A stretch of 64,000 bases of DNA from Sambucus nigra (lineage: Eukaryota > Streptophyta > Magnoliopsida > Dipsacales > Adoxaceae): assembly GCA_949130495.1 (NCBI GenBank), contig OX422222.1:270806109-270870108 (forward strand), read 5' to 3'. Below, in pieces: positions 33,835 through 45,500 of this stretch. The notes beneath the pieces are model-generated. The model searched no databases, was not told the origin of the DNA, and saw nothing but the letters and a program-made list of their open reading frames with translations. The first letter of the stretch is position 1. Every line of letters starts with the position of its first letter. Made by a program: the position numbers and the translations under genes.

Positions 33835-34893
33835 AGAGAGTCAATGTTGGCTAACACTAATATGATTTCATGTTTTGTGTTGCAAACAGAAGACTTAGAC
33901 AGTATGAGTTCCTCTGGAACAAATAAACTGAACAAAGAAGACGCTGCAGACTATCTTAGATGAGTAAGACCCAATGCTGGTGTAACTCAAACACAGATTC
34001 ATATTCAAGACTCTCAAGAAAGACCAATCCTATAGAACTTTGATGATATCTTAGTTCCTCCTGGAAAATCTAGACATGAGATTGTTTCTCAAAATAGACT
34101 CATTGGGAAGATGTATTTCTCCCAATATAGACCTGATCAAAGATATCCAGACTTCATAAAATTTAGATGAGAATTTTCAGATGATGAAAATACTCTTATA
34201 GATGATATATGGTGGAACGTAAAGAATGGACTGTGGATAGATTTCAAACAAAATTTGGTAGCCATTGTCAGATTCATGAGGACTCAAAGACTTGCAGTCA
34301 TCCAACTCAGCGGTACTGCTATTCCTAGACCACAGACTCAGACTTATGCTCAGACTCTTGGAGAATCCTCCAAAACTAGACCTGCTGATAATTTTTGTTA
34401 TCGAAAAAAGACTTTTAAGACTAAGATCGTTATACCTTTTGGTAATAATAATCTTCATATATCAGAAGTCTATCAGAAAGACGTTAATAAGATTATTGAA
34501 CATTTTAATATGTTATTATCCAGAATTAATGGAGATGCCTTAATGTTTAGAGGTTTCTTCAAATATGTTCCAAAAATTTATCTTTTTGGAAAAACAAACA
34601 TATCCCAGATCACCTTAGGAGACTATGGGTTCATTGGACTCATCCAGATAACGATGGTAGAAGACGCTATTGCTCTTGAAAAAATAGTCCATGAGTATGT
34701 TAAAACGGTAGAAGAATTCCTTCCCCTATTTTCCAGGTTCTACCAGATTGTTCCAAGTTCTTGCAGAAGAATGAGAGTTGAAGGGTTTAGACTTGTTAGA
34801 TTTTCCAATTATTCTTTTGAAGACGTGGAAATTCTATCCGAAGACGAGACTAAAGACTTAAGTGTTAATAATTTTAAGCTCCAGATTGCTTAA
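33835..34893 (+). pseudogene. pararetroviral reading frame after RNase H, function unknown
   Basis: The polymerase frame continues past a stop at 33832-33834 for about 350 codons to TAA at 34891-34893, with stops at 33961, 34033 and 34168. It may be a C-terminal extension or a separate ORF from ATG 33844. The last 212 codons are open and include a WWNVKNGLWIDF block, just before it a DDENTLIDD acidic patch, and later a Leu/Ile-rich helical half. Position suggests a transactivator or an ORF4-like protein, but I see no motif that proves either. Confidence 0.55.
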
Positions 34894-35363
34894 GCTATGG
34901 AGACGATAGAAATCATGTAACTATTGACAGGTGAAGACATATGGTATACTGCATACCATAAAGAAGACCTCATTATCCAGGTGATGATTCGTTTAATGGA
35001 AGACTCAAGAAAGAATCTAAGGAAATGGTGGAGATTTCTTTTCCAGACAGCCTTGGGGTGGTAGGCCTCATTGATGAATTCTTCAACAATAATGCTCTAC
35101 CAGACGGAGATAAATACGAAGCAGAAGAAGACGAAGATAGAACAGAGAAGGGCCCCACCCTACTCAATGAATTATTTAGACCCAAGACTCCATTATTTAG
35201 ATGGGTGATTACCCTGCAGTATAAAGACGAACAAAGCTCATACCTGCCCCATATTGGCCCCAGACAACTTCTTTTCATAAAGAAGAAAGAGACAACCATA
35301 AAGATGTTAGGTTCGCAATTATCACAAGACGCCAAGACTGCTTTTGGAAAGGTAAAAACGTGA
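34894..35363 (+). pseudogene. pararetroviral acidic small ORF
   Basis: Starting near ATG 34897 in the same frame as the preceding ORF, the sequence meets a stop at 34918; a second frame is open from about 34968 to 35363. It is acidic in the middle (AEEDEDRTEKG) and ends KTAFGKVKT. Unknown function. It ends 120 bases before the promoter TATA box. Confidence 0.5.
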
Positions 35364-36041
35364 AGACTCAAAAGATGTCAATACTGTAGACCTTTAATTA
35401 TTGAAATTTGCTTTAATTATTGTATGCTTTCAACCGGTTAGCTTTTAGCCTCCGGTTTTCAGTCATTTTTAAAGCTCCCTTGTGCTATAAAAGGGACGTC
35501 TAAGGTTGTGTGTAGGATATCAAAGTTTAGAAGTTAGAAAGAGTGTGTAAGCTTGTAGAGAGTAATATATATATATGAGTGAGTAATTCCCATATAGTTG
35601 GGGGAATGGTGAGAGTTGTAATTACTAATGCAATGCGATAAAAGTATTTTCTTTTCCAGAAATCTCTTATGTTGAGTTGTTATTATTTTCCAAATTGTCT
35701 CCAACTTTTTGTTCATAGAGAACTATTGTGTGGAACCTCTGGTGTAGCACACAAGGTGTTATACTGTTGAACCACCGTCAGGTGCCCATTTGTCGTTAGC
35801 CGTTATCTAGGTGGGCGTTAGGCATGAAGGCGTACAGGTAGGAAACGGGTATAATGCCAAAATAGTGGATTGAGGTGCAACACATAAAGAGAGGGTTGTA
35901 GGAGGCCGATACCGTAGAAGAATAGTAACAAAGCTGAAGAGACGAAGGAAAGAAGATAAAGATATTGCAGAACATAAGGAAGGTATAACTCGAACTAAAC
36001 CCTTAACTATTTTACATATTATTGTTTTAAAAGAAACTTGT
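35364..36041 (+). promoter_or_regulatory. pararetroviral intergenic region with TATA box and leader
   Basis: No long reading frame. TATAAAAG at 35486-35493 in a CTTGTGCTATAAAAGGGA context would be the pregenomic RNA promoter. The roughly 520 bases after it, up to the ATG at 36042, would be the leader, which in caulimovirids is long and folded. Upstream at 35428-35460 the segment CAACCGGTTAG...CTCCGGTTTTC has an inverted CCGGTT pair. Activity cannot be judged; in genomic copies such regions can be methylated and silent. Confidence 0.65.
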
Positions 36042-36929
36042 ATGAGCCTACAAATCACTGAAGACTTTTTAGCATTTGTTAATCAAATAAATTTAGACTT
36101 AACTAGAGAAATTCAAGATTGGACTCTTACAGACCCTAAAGATAAAGAACTTATAGAATCTGCCTTAACATACGCAGGTGGTACTTTTAAATATATAGAC
36201 CAGATTATTGAATGGTTAGTACATGAAATGCCTAGGATAGACATAATTAGAACAGGGATCCGTGATCTCTTTAAATAAAATATAAGAACAGAAGAATTTG
36301 CAGAAGAACTTTCAAGACCAAAAAAATATCAAGAATACACTAGAGTACTTGAAGACAGTATAGACGCATTAAAGTTTATTAGATGACAAAGGCTAGCAGA
36401 AACTAAAGCTAATTTAATTAGAGCCAGAGAAATCCGTCCTATTCTAAAAAACGTAGAGACAGCTGCCCCTAAAACATATCGTATATTTTTGTCATCCTAT
36501 GGTGATAATAATTTAGACGAATTTATAAATAAAGATATAATTGATATTGTTAATCAGATATATAAAGAAACTAGACTGATAAAACCTCAATACCGCATAA
36601 GGTATTTAAGACTAGAATATTTTCCTGCAAAACCGCTTATAATTTCTAGACTCCCTGAAGAAACTGTTAATATAAACAATCCTCACTATTTAGCATTCCA
36701 ATACGATAGTGACGGAAGAAGCTTGATAAGTAGGAATAGCCCTGAAACTTCTACATTTAGACTTTCAGATTAATTAGGCTTTAAAATAAGCTTAAAAGAC
36801 CATAAAAATCATTGGGGTAGAAATTTCTATTCCTTTAACTTTAGAAAAAGACATAGGCATAAAAAGACAAAGCGGTCCCCCAAAGGTGGTCCTAAAAAGA
36901 CAAAAGTCGTCCCAAAATCATGTGGCTAA
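36042..36929 (+). pseudogene. pararetroviral ORF downstream of the promoter
   Basis: One frame from ATG 36042 with stops at 36276, 36384 and 36771. Up to 36770 it is about 243 codons; beyond it the frame stays open to 36929 with a very basic tail (KKTKRSPKGG). The N-terminal half is helical (ITEDFLAFVNQINLDL), the middle has YRIRYLRLEYFPAKPLI. No family recognised. Its position directly behind the pregenomic promoter would make it the first protein on the RNA, as with P24 of rice tungro bacilliform virus, but no sequence kinship is claimed. Confidence 0.5.
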
Positions 36930-36978
36930 CATTAGCCCGTCATTTAAGTTCGTTAAATTATCCCGTCGGAGAGACTTA

Positions 36979-36980
<2 letters not shown>

Positions 36981-37010
<30 letters not shown>
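36981..37010 (+). repeat. (TA)n microsatellite at right viral boundary
   Basis: A run of about 14 TA units. Together with the TA run at 27309-27327 it marks the integration point: in the undisturbed 3' LTR the same place (about 57874-57908) is a CA/TG repeat. Confidence 0.92.
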
Positions 37011-37013
<3 letters not shown>

Positions 37014-37906
37014 AACATGTGTGATTTGTTCTACTCATGTGTGGTAGTAGAAGATATAGGTAACGTGTATCTAAAGAAACTTAAGTAAGAGAAATTTAAT
37101 TAATAATTCAAATATAATATTAGGCTAATATTTATTATGGTTTTACGGTAGCGTATTGTACAGGAGGTACGAGGGAGCTTAGCATATTAGTGGTTAATTA
37201 GATGCCTTGGGACTAGTTAGGTTGGGTAGAATAATAAGGTGGGTTAAATAGGAGACGCTTGGTGTGCACAATAGTTAAGAGGTGAGGGGTAATCTCATGA
37301 GAGTGCGACACTGGCTTAAATATGGAAAGTTTTACTGAATATTTACTTATTGCATCTTAATTACTTGCAAATGTTTTGGGCTCTAACCCGTATCAAATCT
37401 ATTTTCTAAAAAGCTTTGGGTGTTCAGCCACAGGGATGCCATGGATGAATATTCTTTATAGGGATACGAAGCTGCAGCTGATGTGGAGGCTTGCAGGTTA
37501 CTGATTAGCCGCTTAACTTGCATTCTAGATTAGGTTCTCTACCCCGTTATTGGTTGTTCATGTTGCCCCTTTTCATTCAAACTTATGTATTTTAGTCAGA
37601 CGGATTGGATGTATTGAATTTTTACTCGATGGTTTATTCGGGGACTTATCTATCTATCTTTCTTTGCTTTACACTATACATCGTGGTTTTATTTATATTA
37701 ATTATAGTATATGGGATTATTGTGGTTTGGTTAATATTGTTGTATGTTAATGAAAGATTAAATTTGGTACTGACTTATTTAGTTAATAAGTGTTTAGTAA
37801 TTTAAAAATGTTTCCCACAATGATGCTAAGAATGAACCAGATTATAATTATATTTTATTTTAGTAAAGAACTGATCACCCGTGATTAAAATAGGTGGGGT
37901 GTCACA
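37011..37906 (+). repeat. 5' LTR of the gypsy host element, right part
   Basis: Begins ACAAACATGTGTGATTTGTT and matches 57903-58007 (TTCTACTCATGTGTGGTAGT), then runs to GGTGGGGTGTCACA at 37906. The later part also resembles the end of the solo LTR at 48300-49089 (GGGCTCT-ACCCG, CAGCCACAGGG). Together with 25199-27327 the LTR is about 3.0 kb. Confidence 0.88.
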
Positions 37907-37908
37907 GA

Positions 37909-37920
37909 TGCTATCAAATC
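37909..37920 (+). other. degenerate primer-binding site of the gypsy host element
   Basis: TGCTATCAAATC directly after the 5' LTR matches the initiator-Met primer site at 9 of 12 positions. Confidence 0.65.
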
Positions 37921-38263
37921 ATCAGATTCTAGGGTCCATAAGATCTTTGCAGCTTACTACGTTTTCAACACTGTTTTTCTTTGATATAGAGCCCTATGCT
38001 TAGGACTGTCGATTCATAATGCGACTTACGTTCTCATGCTATTGATTATAATTTATAGAATCATATATGAGTTCGGTTAGGATTCGTATATCACGACTAG
38101 CGAGAACCGTTAGGAGGACTGTGGGAGGAGAGTCTCAGTCGGACCCACAAAATATTATGGGGATGGTGACCGCAGTAGAAGTAATTACTATTATTGTTCG
38201 AGAAATGAACGTCGTGAAACACTACACCAAAATAGGGACATTATAATGGATTTTTTCCCCTGT

Positions 38264-40815
38264 TTGTAACGGATTTAGTCCGTTATAAATTTGTAATGGT
38301 CAAAGTTTGTTACAAATGGAAAAATTCCGTTGGAATATATTGATACCATAGTTAAAAAAAGAAGGAAAAGAAAAGAAAAAAAATAGACATGGGAAGGTCG
38401 GGCGGGATAATTCCCCCAAAATCCCAAACCCACTCTCCTATCAACCAAACCCACTTTACCCCACCCCGCGTTACCTCTTCTCGTCACCGAACTCTCTACC
38501 TATCCCCGTCGGTAACTGAGCAACTGAATAAATATCGTCTCCAGGTATGGTTCCCCTTCTTACAAACCCTGATCCTCTCCTCTCAATCTTGTAAGTGATT
38601 GTTGGGTCTATTCATAATTTATCATTCAAAGGTTTAATTTATCATTTACAAATATTGTTTGGTATGTGTGTATGATATTTATCATTTTATTTAGATCTTT
38701 AATTTATGGTTGATGGTTGGGTCTGTCCATAAGTTGAAGTGGTGTGTAGCACGAAGAACGCATGGAGTTCAGATCTGAAATCCTTTTTTTTTCAATACAA
38801 TGTTCAGTATGAAGTCCATATAAATGAGTTTAATGATAAATGGTTGTTATGTCTAGATGATTTTCATATGTTCTTTGAGAATTTGTTGCAAATTTAAAGA
38901 ATAAACTATTTGTATTACATGAATATGAGTATGATGCTAACAAAGTCCCCATTAATGGGAGTATGCTTTCCAATCACATTTATGTCTACAAATGCCTCTT
39001 ATTTTTTATTTTGTTATATGATGACAATAAACCAACATATAAATGTGTTTGTTTGAGAAAAGAATACAGTTTGAAGCATTCAGTATTTTCTAATATATTA
39101 TTTTTAGTATATATCCAAAATTATTAGTAAAATGATTCTGTAAAATTCCTTTTAAAAATGTAACATGACTACAAAACTTTGAACATGTAGGGGTTATATT
39201 GGGTTCACTAGAGATCGGATATAGAGTCTGCAATACTGGTTCGTAGTTGTGGTCCAACATAAGGGATATCATGGCACCATCGTGATTTTGACTGCCCATG
39301 GCTCTGCCTAGGTGCTTTTGACTGGGGAACGACAAAGGACCAAGGGTTTCGCGAAGGGTGGGAGGTATTTGGGGGTGTTGTAAAGTGAACCTACAGTTTT
39401 GGTACTTGTTTTTATTATTTAGTGTGTAGAGAGGATTTTTGGGGCGAAGATAGACGTGGTGAAGCTTAACCACGGGAGATAGAGGCATGTTTGGAGAGTT
39501 GTCTGTCGGTTCCTTCAAGCCATACCCGTGGCTCTACAAGAACTTGGGCAACCACACGAGGGAACCTATAGCACTTTGATGTAAATGTTACGAAAATTTA
39601 TACACCAACTTTTCATAATTAAGGTTTTCTCTTATTCATTCATATCTCTAAAGTATTATTTTTTTAGTATGTCATAAAAAAATAAAGATAGATATATCTA
39701 AATACATAGTACTTAACAATACGTTATGTCATTAAAATTATACAGAACTAAATGTATATTCTTCATAAGAATTTAAGTTAAGACGTCTAGAGAACATGGT
39801 TTTGCCTGTTCTTTATGCTACCTCCACTATTTTCTTTTAAATTATCAGCATAGAGGTTTCCCTATTGCACCTTTTTGGGGGGTTGATTGGCCTTGTTTTG
39901 CTATATTAAATTAGTTCAATTCTTGTACTTTGACACCTAAAAGTGTCATTAATACTCACAAATATAAAAAAAGATTCTCATGAGGCATAAAAACTGGTAT
40001 TCATGACCTTTTTAGGGGTTAAAGTACAAGAAATAAAATTAATGGGGTCAAACTCAATATAGCGGAAAAAAATAGGAATCAAAGGCATAATAACCCTTTT
40101 TCACTATATAGTCTTGGGGGTTTATGAATAGGCTCGTACACCATCAACATATATTGTAGGGACAAAAGTAGATCCTTGTGATGCAAAGCCATTCCATGAA
40201 TGAGTTGATGACACAAAAATCAGCCAGTTTTCCAGTAGATAATTAACCCAACTCCTCATCAAGAAAGCATGCGCGAGCAGCTGAGATAGTGTACACATTT
40301 AATGCGTGAGTTAGCTCCATCGACTCTGATGACATCCAAGCATTTTCATAAGCATGAGGTAGTCTTTTCATTGCCTTGAACTCTGTATCTTCTTGCGATA
40401 TTGAGTTTTTTCCTTCTATCTTTATTTTGGAAATGTCGTTTGGCTGGTAAAAAGTGCGTTGAAAACATGAGTTATCCTCCGATAACTGTACTGATATCAC
40501 TTTGTACATGGATATTGTGCGCATAACTCCATTCCTAAGTTTTGGAATTGGTAAAAACTTAGGGTGCATGTTTGGAACTTTAATTCCAATATCAAAATTT
40601 AAACTAAAGCACAAATAGTTAAACTTTTGAAATAATTTTGCTTCAATTACGATTCCGAAGATTGGGTTTAGGGCTTCAGCACACCCTTGGTTCAAAATTT
40701 TGATCCAATTGTCATCCAATTATATCTCAAAGCATGGAATCGAAGATACCAAACACATCATGGGTGATTTTAAATTTTGAAATCCAATAATCCATTTTTG
40801 ATGTAAACTTTATTT
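38264..40815. other. CACTA interior, left part: no confirmed gene
   Basis: 38389-38560 is unusually C-rich and ends at a possible splice donor (CCAG|GTATGG near 38541), as a noncoding first exon could. The - strand has two moderate open frames, 39090-39518 (142 codons) and 40243-40719 (158 codons). The second reads like ordinary protein (IKILNQGCAEALNPIFG at the start, KAMKRLPHAYENAW near the end) but I cannot name a family. These may be captured host-gene fragments. Confidence 0.4.
40243..40719 (-). pseudogene. unrecognised open frame, possible captured gene fragment
   Basis: 158 codons from ATG 40719 to the stop at 40243. Balanced composition with Trp, Cys and His, not low-complexity. No signal peptide or membrane segment. 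No domain recognised. It lies in the CACTA element ahead of a copia fragment on the other strand. It could be a piece of a host gene carried by the transposon, or chance. Confidence 0.3.
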
Positions 40816-40985
40816 TCAGGTTAGAGGTTATTCAGCGACTTGCTTATATTACACCTGTTGAGTTGGGTGGAAAGGCTCGTCAGTCCTATGATGCCTACAA
40901 CAAATTAGATCAGTGGCTCATGTATGCTACATTTGCTTGTTCTAGTCCACCAGCTTCCTCCACCCCCGCAACATTCCATGATCAC
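40816..40985 (+). pseudogene. exon-like captured fragment, copy A
   Basis: After a good acceptor (ATTTTCAG at 40812-40819) the frame reads [20 protein letters not shown], then [20 protein letters not shown]. This looks like a real exon of a helical host protein. I suspect a large cell-morphogenesis (FURRY/MOR2-like) protein, but only from memory of similar wording. A diverged copy with the same intron end is at 49140-49260. Confidence 0.45.
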
Positions 40986-40999
40986 TCGTGGCAAAAATG

Positions 41000-42590
41000 G
41001 TATTCGCGTTCCAAATCCTAAATATGCTCTTAATGCAGTTTATAATGTTGACTGCACTTAACCTACTTGTTTCAGTCAAGAGGTAAAAATGTGTAGTGGC
41101 GCACAGCTATGGGAGTTGAGTTTAATGCCCTACAACAGCGTGGTACTTGGTCGTTTGTTCCTCCTCGATCTGATATGAACATATTTCCCAACAAGTGGGT
41201 GTTTGAGATTAAACGCAGGCCTGACGATTCAACTGAGCGCTATCCTGGTGGAAAATGTTATCCACCAACAAGAATGTATTGATTATTCAAAAACTTTTAG
41301 TCCTGTGGTCAAACACTCCACTATTCGCATCATCATTTCTTTAAATATCCATCATCAATGGCCTATTCGGCAATTGGATGTCAAAAATGCATTTCTCCAT
41401 GGGGTTTTATTTGAGGATGTTTATATGTGTCAACCTAGTGATTTCAGCGATCCCAATTTTCCTTATTATGTTTGCAAGCTCTATAAGTCTCTTTATGGTG
41501 TGAAAAAAGACTCATGGGCATGGCTTAAACGCTTCTATGATTATTTGGAAGCACTTGGGTTTCATTGTTCAAAAGCTGACTTTTCTTTGTTCGTATTTCA
41601 TAAGGGTGATATAAGAATTATGTTGCTTATTTATGGGGGTGATGTTCTCATTAAGGGAAATAATTCTTCTCATATTTCAGAGTTACTTTCTAATTTTGGG
41701 AAATTATTTTCTATGAAATATTTGGGACCTATTAATTTCTTCCTTGGCATCGAGGCCACTTATAGTTCAAGTCGATTTCATTTCACCCAAAGTAAGTATC
41801 TTCTTGATTTGTTGCATCATATGAAGTTTCAGGATGTCAAACATATCTCCTCTCCTACCATAAGTGCTAAGAAACTGTCCTTGTACTATGACGATCCACT
41901 TTTCAATCCTACTGATTATCGGAGTATTGTGGCCGCGCTATAATATTTGATGATTACTCATCCAGACATCTCTTTTGCCGTCAATCAGGATTGGCAATTT
42001 ATGCATCAGCCAACTACGGCCCATTGGTCAGCAGTTAAGCACATCTTATACTACTTGATGTCCACACATGATCATGGTCTATATTATCAGTCGGGTTCTC
42101 TTCGTTTGGAAGCCAACTCAGATGTTGAATATGTCGACAATCCGGATGACTATCACTCTACCAGAGTTTACTGTATATATCTTGGTCATAATCTGATTTC
42201 TTGGAGATCTAAGAAGCAATCTACAGTATCATAGTCCAACACTAAAGTGGAATACTAACAGTTGACTTATACGGTAACTGAGATCTCTTGGTTGCATTCC
42301 ATCTTTATAGATCGTTGTGTCCCTCTGTCTACACCACTGATTTGGTTTGCAACATCAGTTCCGTTTCCTTGGTTCACAATCCAGTCTTCAATGCTTGTAC
42401 AAAGCACTTGGAAGTTGATTATCATTATGTTCATGAAAATGTGGTGCGACGAACTTCAGGTATGTTACTTGTGTACAGAAGACCATTGTTCACTAAAGGC
42501 CTCTCTTGTGTACGTTTCAAGTCTCTTGCCAACAAGTTTACGGTGCACCCTTGCCCCATGAGCTTGCCGGAGGGTGATAGACTATAGAGT
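41000..42590 (+). pseudogene. copia reverse transcriptase and RNase H fragment
   Basis: Reads on the + strand with frame changes: ALQQRGTWSFVPP, then [43 protein letters not shown] and LLIYGGDVLIKGN. The last is the polymerase site, where the second-position residues are Y-G-G-D rather than Y-V-D-D, so the first catalytic Asp is lost. RNase H blocks follow (SWRSKKQSTVS at 42200; HLEVDYHYVHENV near 42400). No LTR is seen next to it. Dead fragment inside the CACTA element. Confidence 0.85.
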
Positions 42591-45500
42591 TTGAAATAAT
42601 ATTTGACTGAGTTTGTTATCTTCTGGTCCCTAAATTATAAGGAATTGTTTGTACTTGTATTCTCAAAATTATCTCTTTATTTTCGAAGAAAAATAATAAT
42701 TTGTGCGCTATAATGCAATCTCTTTATCGATTTTCTTAAACTTGAGTTGGGTCTAAAGTTAATGAATTATTATATTTGGCTTTCATCAATTATATGTGTT
42801 TGTGTCTTACGTTGTGTATTTATGTGTACTAAATCAAGATCATTTTAATGAAAAGGTGAGGACACAAAGGCTAAACTTCTTATTTAAGATACTAGATTGA
42901 ATATGACCAGTGATTTCATTTCTCGAGCGTTGTGTAGTTTAAGTCTTGAATATCAATAAAAATGGTAACAAATAAAAAATTTTGTATTATAATTTCTGAG
43001 ATGTTAAAATCTGAGATGATATAAAACTTTAATGTTTTAATCATTAGCAATATGTTGTATACATTTTCTTTAGGTCATAAAGTTTGTCGATATAATGTTA
43101 TTTTTAATCAAAGTAGTTAGTTTATTTATATTATATATAGTTTGAAATTAATGATTTGGTCAAATGTAATTAGTTTTAATAGTAAAATGTACTTTCGATT
43201 ATTTGATTATTTATTTGTTTTGTGTTGTGTGTCCCAGGTGTGGTTTGAATCTTCTACTGATAGCACTGCATTTAAAAGGGTTAAAAGGCTACATCCGTTA
43301 TTTTGGTTGTTTTTCTTTTAAAATCAGGAGTAAGTGAAATAAGTTGGAAGAACATACTGATTGAGAGTGAAAACTGATATGGGGAGATTTGACTTTTATT
43401 GGACTCTCAATTAACTACTGTTCTCAAATTAAGTAGTGTAGCCTTTCTGTTTGTGTTGGTAAAGTATGTTTTGTGTGTTTTGCAATCATTTTTGTTTTGA
43501 AACTATTGTCAGTTTTTCATGGATCATTATATCATCTCTTTACGGAGTAAACATTTGTTAAAAATTTTCTATCACTTATTCTAACAATATTTTTTTGAAA
43601 TTAATGCGTATATAATTTGATGCTGGACTCGTGTTATACATACACCCATGGTAAACAAAACTCGTACAAAAAATCATGATAATCAAAAAACTTTTAGTCC
43701 TTTCTTTCCCTTTCTACAAGATTTAACGGACTACAATTCTGAACTTGTATGCTTTTCTTTTTGCATCATTAGTCTCATATAAACCTATAAACACGTACAT
43801 TTTTTTATTTTTTTGGAGAATGCAGTGCTACACGAATAATGCCAAGCTCTTAGAAATAAATCTTAGTCACCAAATTAGTTTCAGGAAGCTATTTTTCTGT
43901 TTAATTTCACATGATTTTTTATTTGTATCACAGTGGATTAGAGCAACTATGACAATGGCTTTTCTTGCCATTCACACAGATCAATCATCTCATTTTGGGC
44001 GCGGAAGAGGTTCTCCACAGTTTGCAAGTTGATCTTCTTCTTATTCTATCCCCTATAATAATAATGGAAGAGGTTTTTATGGCCGTGTAAGAGGTTCTAA
44101 TCGAGGCGGTTTCTTATATTTGATTCATCACAGGTAGGCCTGACGATATGGGCGGTTTGGAATAGACCAGTCCATAACTTGCCCACTAGAATACTATTTC
44201 TTTCTTGTGAAAATACTTGTCGGTTAAAGATGGGATATTAAAACCATCAGGTTGGTTAAATTGCGGGTGAAATTACGGGTCAGCAGCGGGTCGCGAATAG
44301 AATTGAATAACCCCTAAATTGAGAATCCATATGGATTGCAATAGCCACCTCATCTCTATTCGATCTGAATTTCTCCCAATAGTAAGTTTCAATCCATTTT
44401 GCTATTCGATCTGAATATATACTCAGATCCTTTGTTTTTTTCCTTGCCTTTAGTTATGTCATTTTGTAAGATGAAATCCCCATTTTCTTTTTTCTTTTTC
44501 CATATTTTCCAAAAATGTGGAGAACTGAGTGAAATCCCTTTCATTTTTTTCTCAAAAACTCTCAGGTGAGGACTATTCCCAATGTAAGTTACAGGTTGTC
44601 CCTCATTCTATTTTACAGTCTCGAAAACGCTAGGAAGAGTTTGTAGAATTTATTTTTCCCGGAGGTAAGAATTTTGAAATTTCATATTTCCCCCGTGTTT
44701 TTTCCCCACTTCCTCACTACTTTTATCACCAGTTGTATGAATTGTGTGGTTGGTGTTTTCTAAAATGACCAAAAGTACTGCATTGTAATTATCTATGGAT
44801 TTCAACTGTGTATTATAGAATGCACATTCAATATTTTTCTTTTCTTTTTTGAGAGTATCACCTGACATTATTAACACGATTTGGCTTTTTGGAACTTTTA
44901 ATAAGTGAATTTTTCAGTATGAATGAGTGCAATTTTTTTATTGTCTCGGTTAAAATTTTAGTAGATGATTTAGACTAATTACGGTTCTGCATGCATTTGA
45001 ATTCTACTATATAATTCATAGTGAGGAATGGATCGGTAGTTACACTTCGTTCATGATTGTGTTTGTGTTATTTATCATTGTTTTCATTTACTTCTGATTG
45101 TTATTTATTTGAAATAGAACAATTTTAAGGACTGATATTCCGAAATGATAGAGCACAGTTATACGGCTACACCCAAACTATGATTATAAAGCTCCTTCAA
45201 TCTGAGGTTGATCACCATTATGTATTGCGGTCGTTAGGTAACAATCATGTGCCTGAGAATTAAAGTATTTAGGCGGGGAGAGTACATCGATGATTCCAAA
45301 TCATTTGACCCTGTTAAATAAAATTGCAACTGCTACATTAACATCCATAGTAAAGGTACAATAGCTTACCACCATGCATGGTGATTGGTTAAAGGGATGA
45401 TCCCCTCATATTGGGGGATGTTTATTATAAAAAGTTTTTTTCTGCGTTATTTAATTGCCATGTAAGATGGTAAGAAATTGTAGTCTTAACTCCCATGGTA

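Larger units (their letters stand above)
27328..36981 (+). mobile_element. endogenous pararetrovirus (Caulimoviridae), about 9.65 kb, broken
   Basis: A nearly genome-sized copy of a plant double-stranded DNA pararetrovirus integrated in the LTR, bounded on both sides by TA-repeat runs. Order on the + strand: primer-site-like sequences, small ORF, polyprotein region (coiled coil, movement, capsid, Cys-rich, protease, reverse transcriptase, RNase H, C-terminal part), acidic ORF, promoter region, another ORF. There is no integrase and no LTR, which separates it from retrotransposons. More than twenty stops and several frame changes make it non-functional. Genus not assigned; see findings. Confidence 0.9.

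Noticed and set aside
36774..36929. Basic tail of the last viral ORF as certain coding sequence
   Set aside because: It follows a stop and runs into sequence that may belong to the insertion end (AAAGGTGGTCC and similar). Reported only as an open continuation.
27328..36981. Reading the pararetroviral unit as an active or recently active virus
   Set aside because: More than twenty in-frame stops and several frame changes across all ORFs, and it is embedded in an old LTR. It is a relic.
27328..36981. Reading the same unit as a Ty3/gypsy element
   Set aside because: No LTRs, no integrase after RNase H, a movement-like domain and a capsid with the caulimovirid layout, plus a free-standing TATA promoter region.
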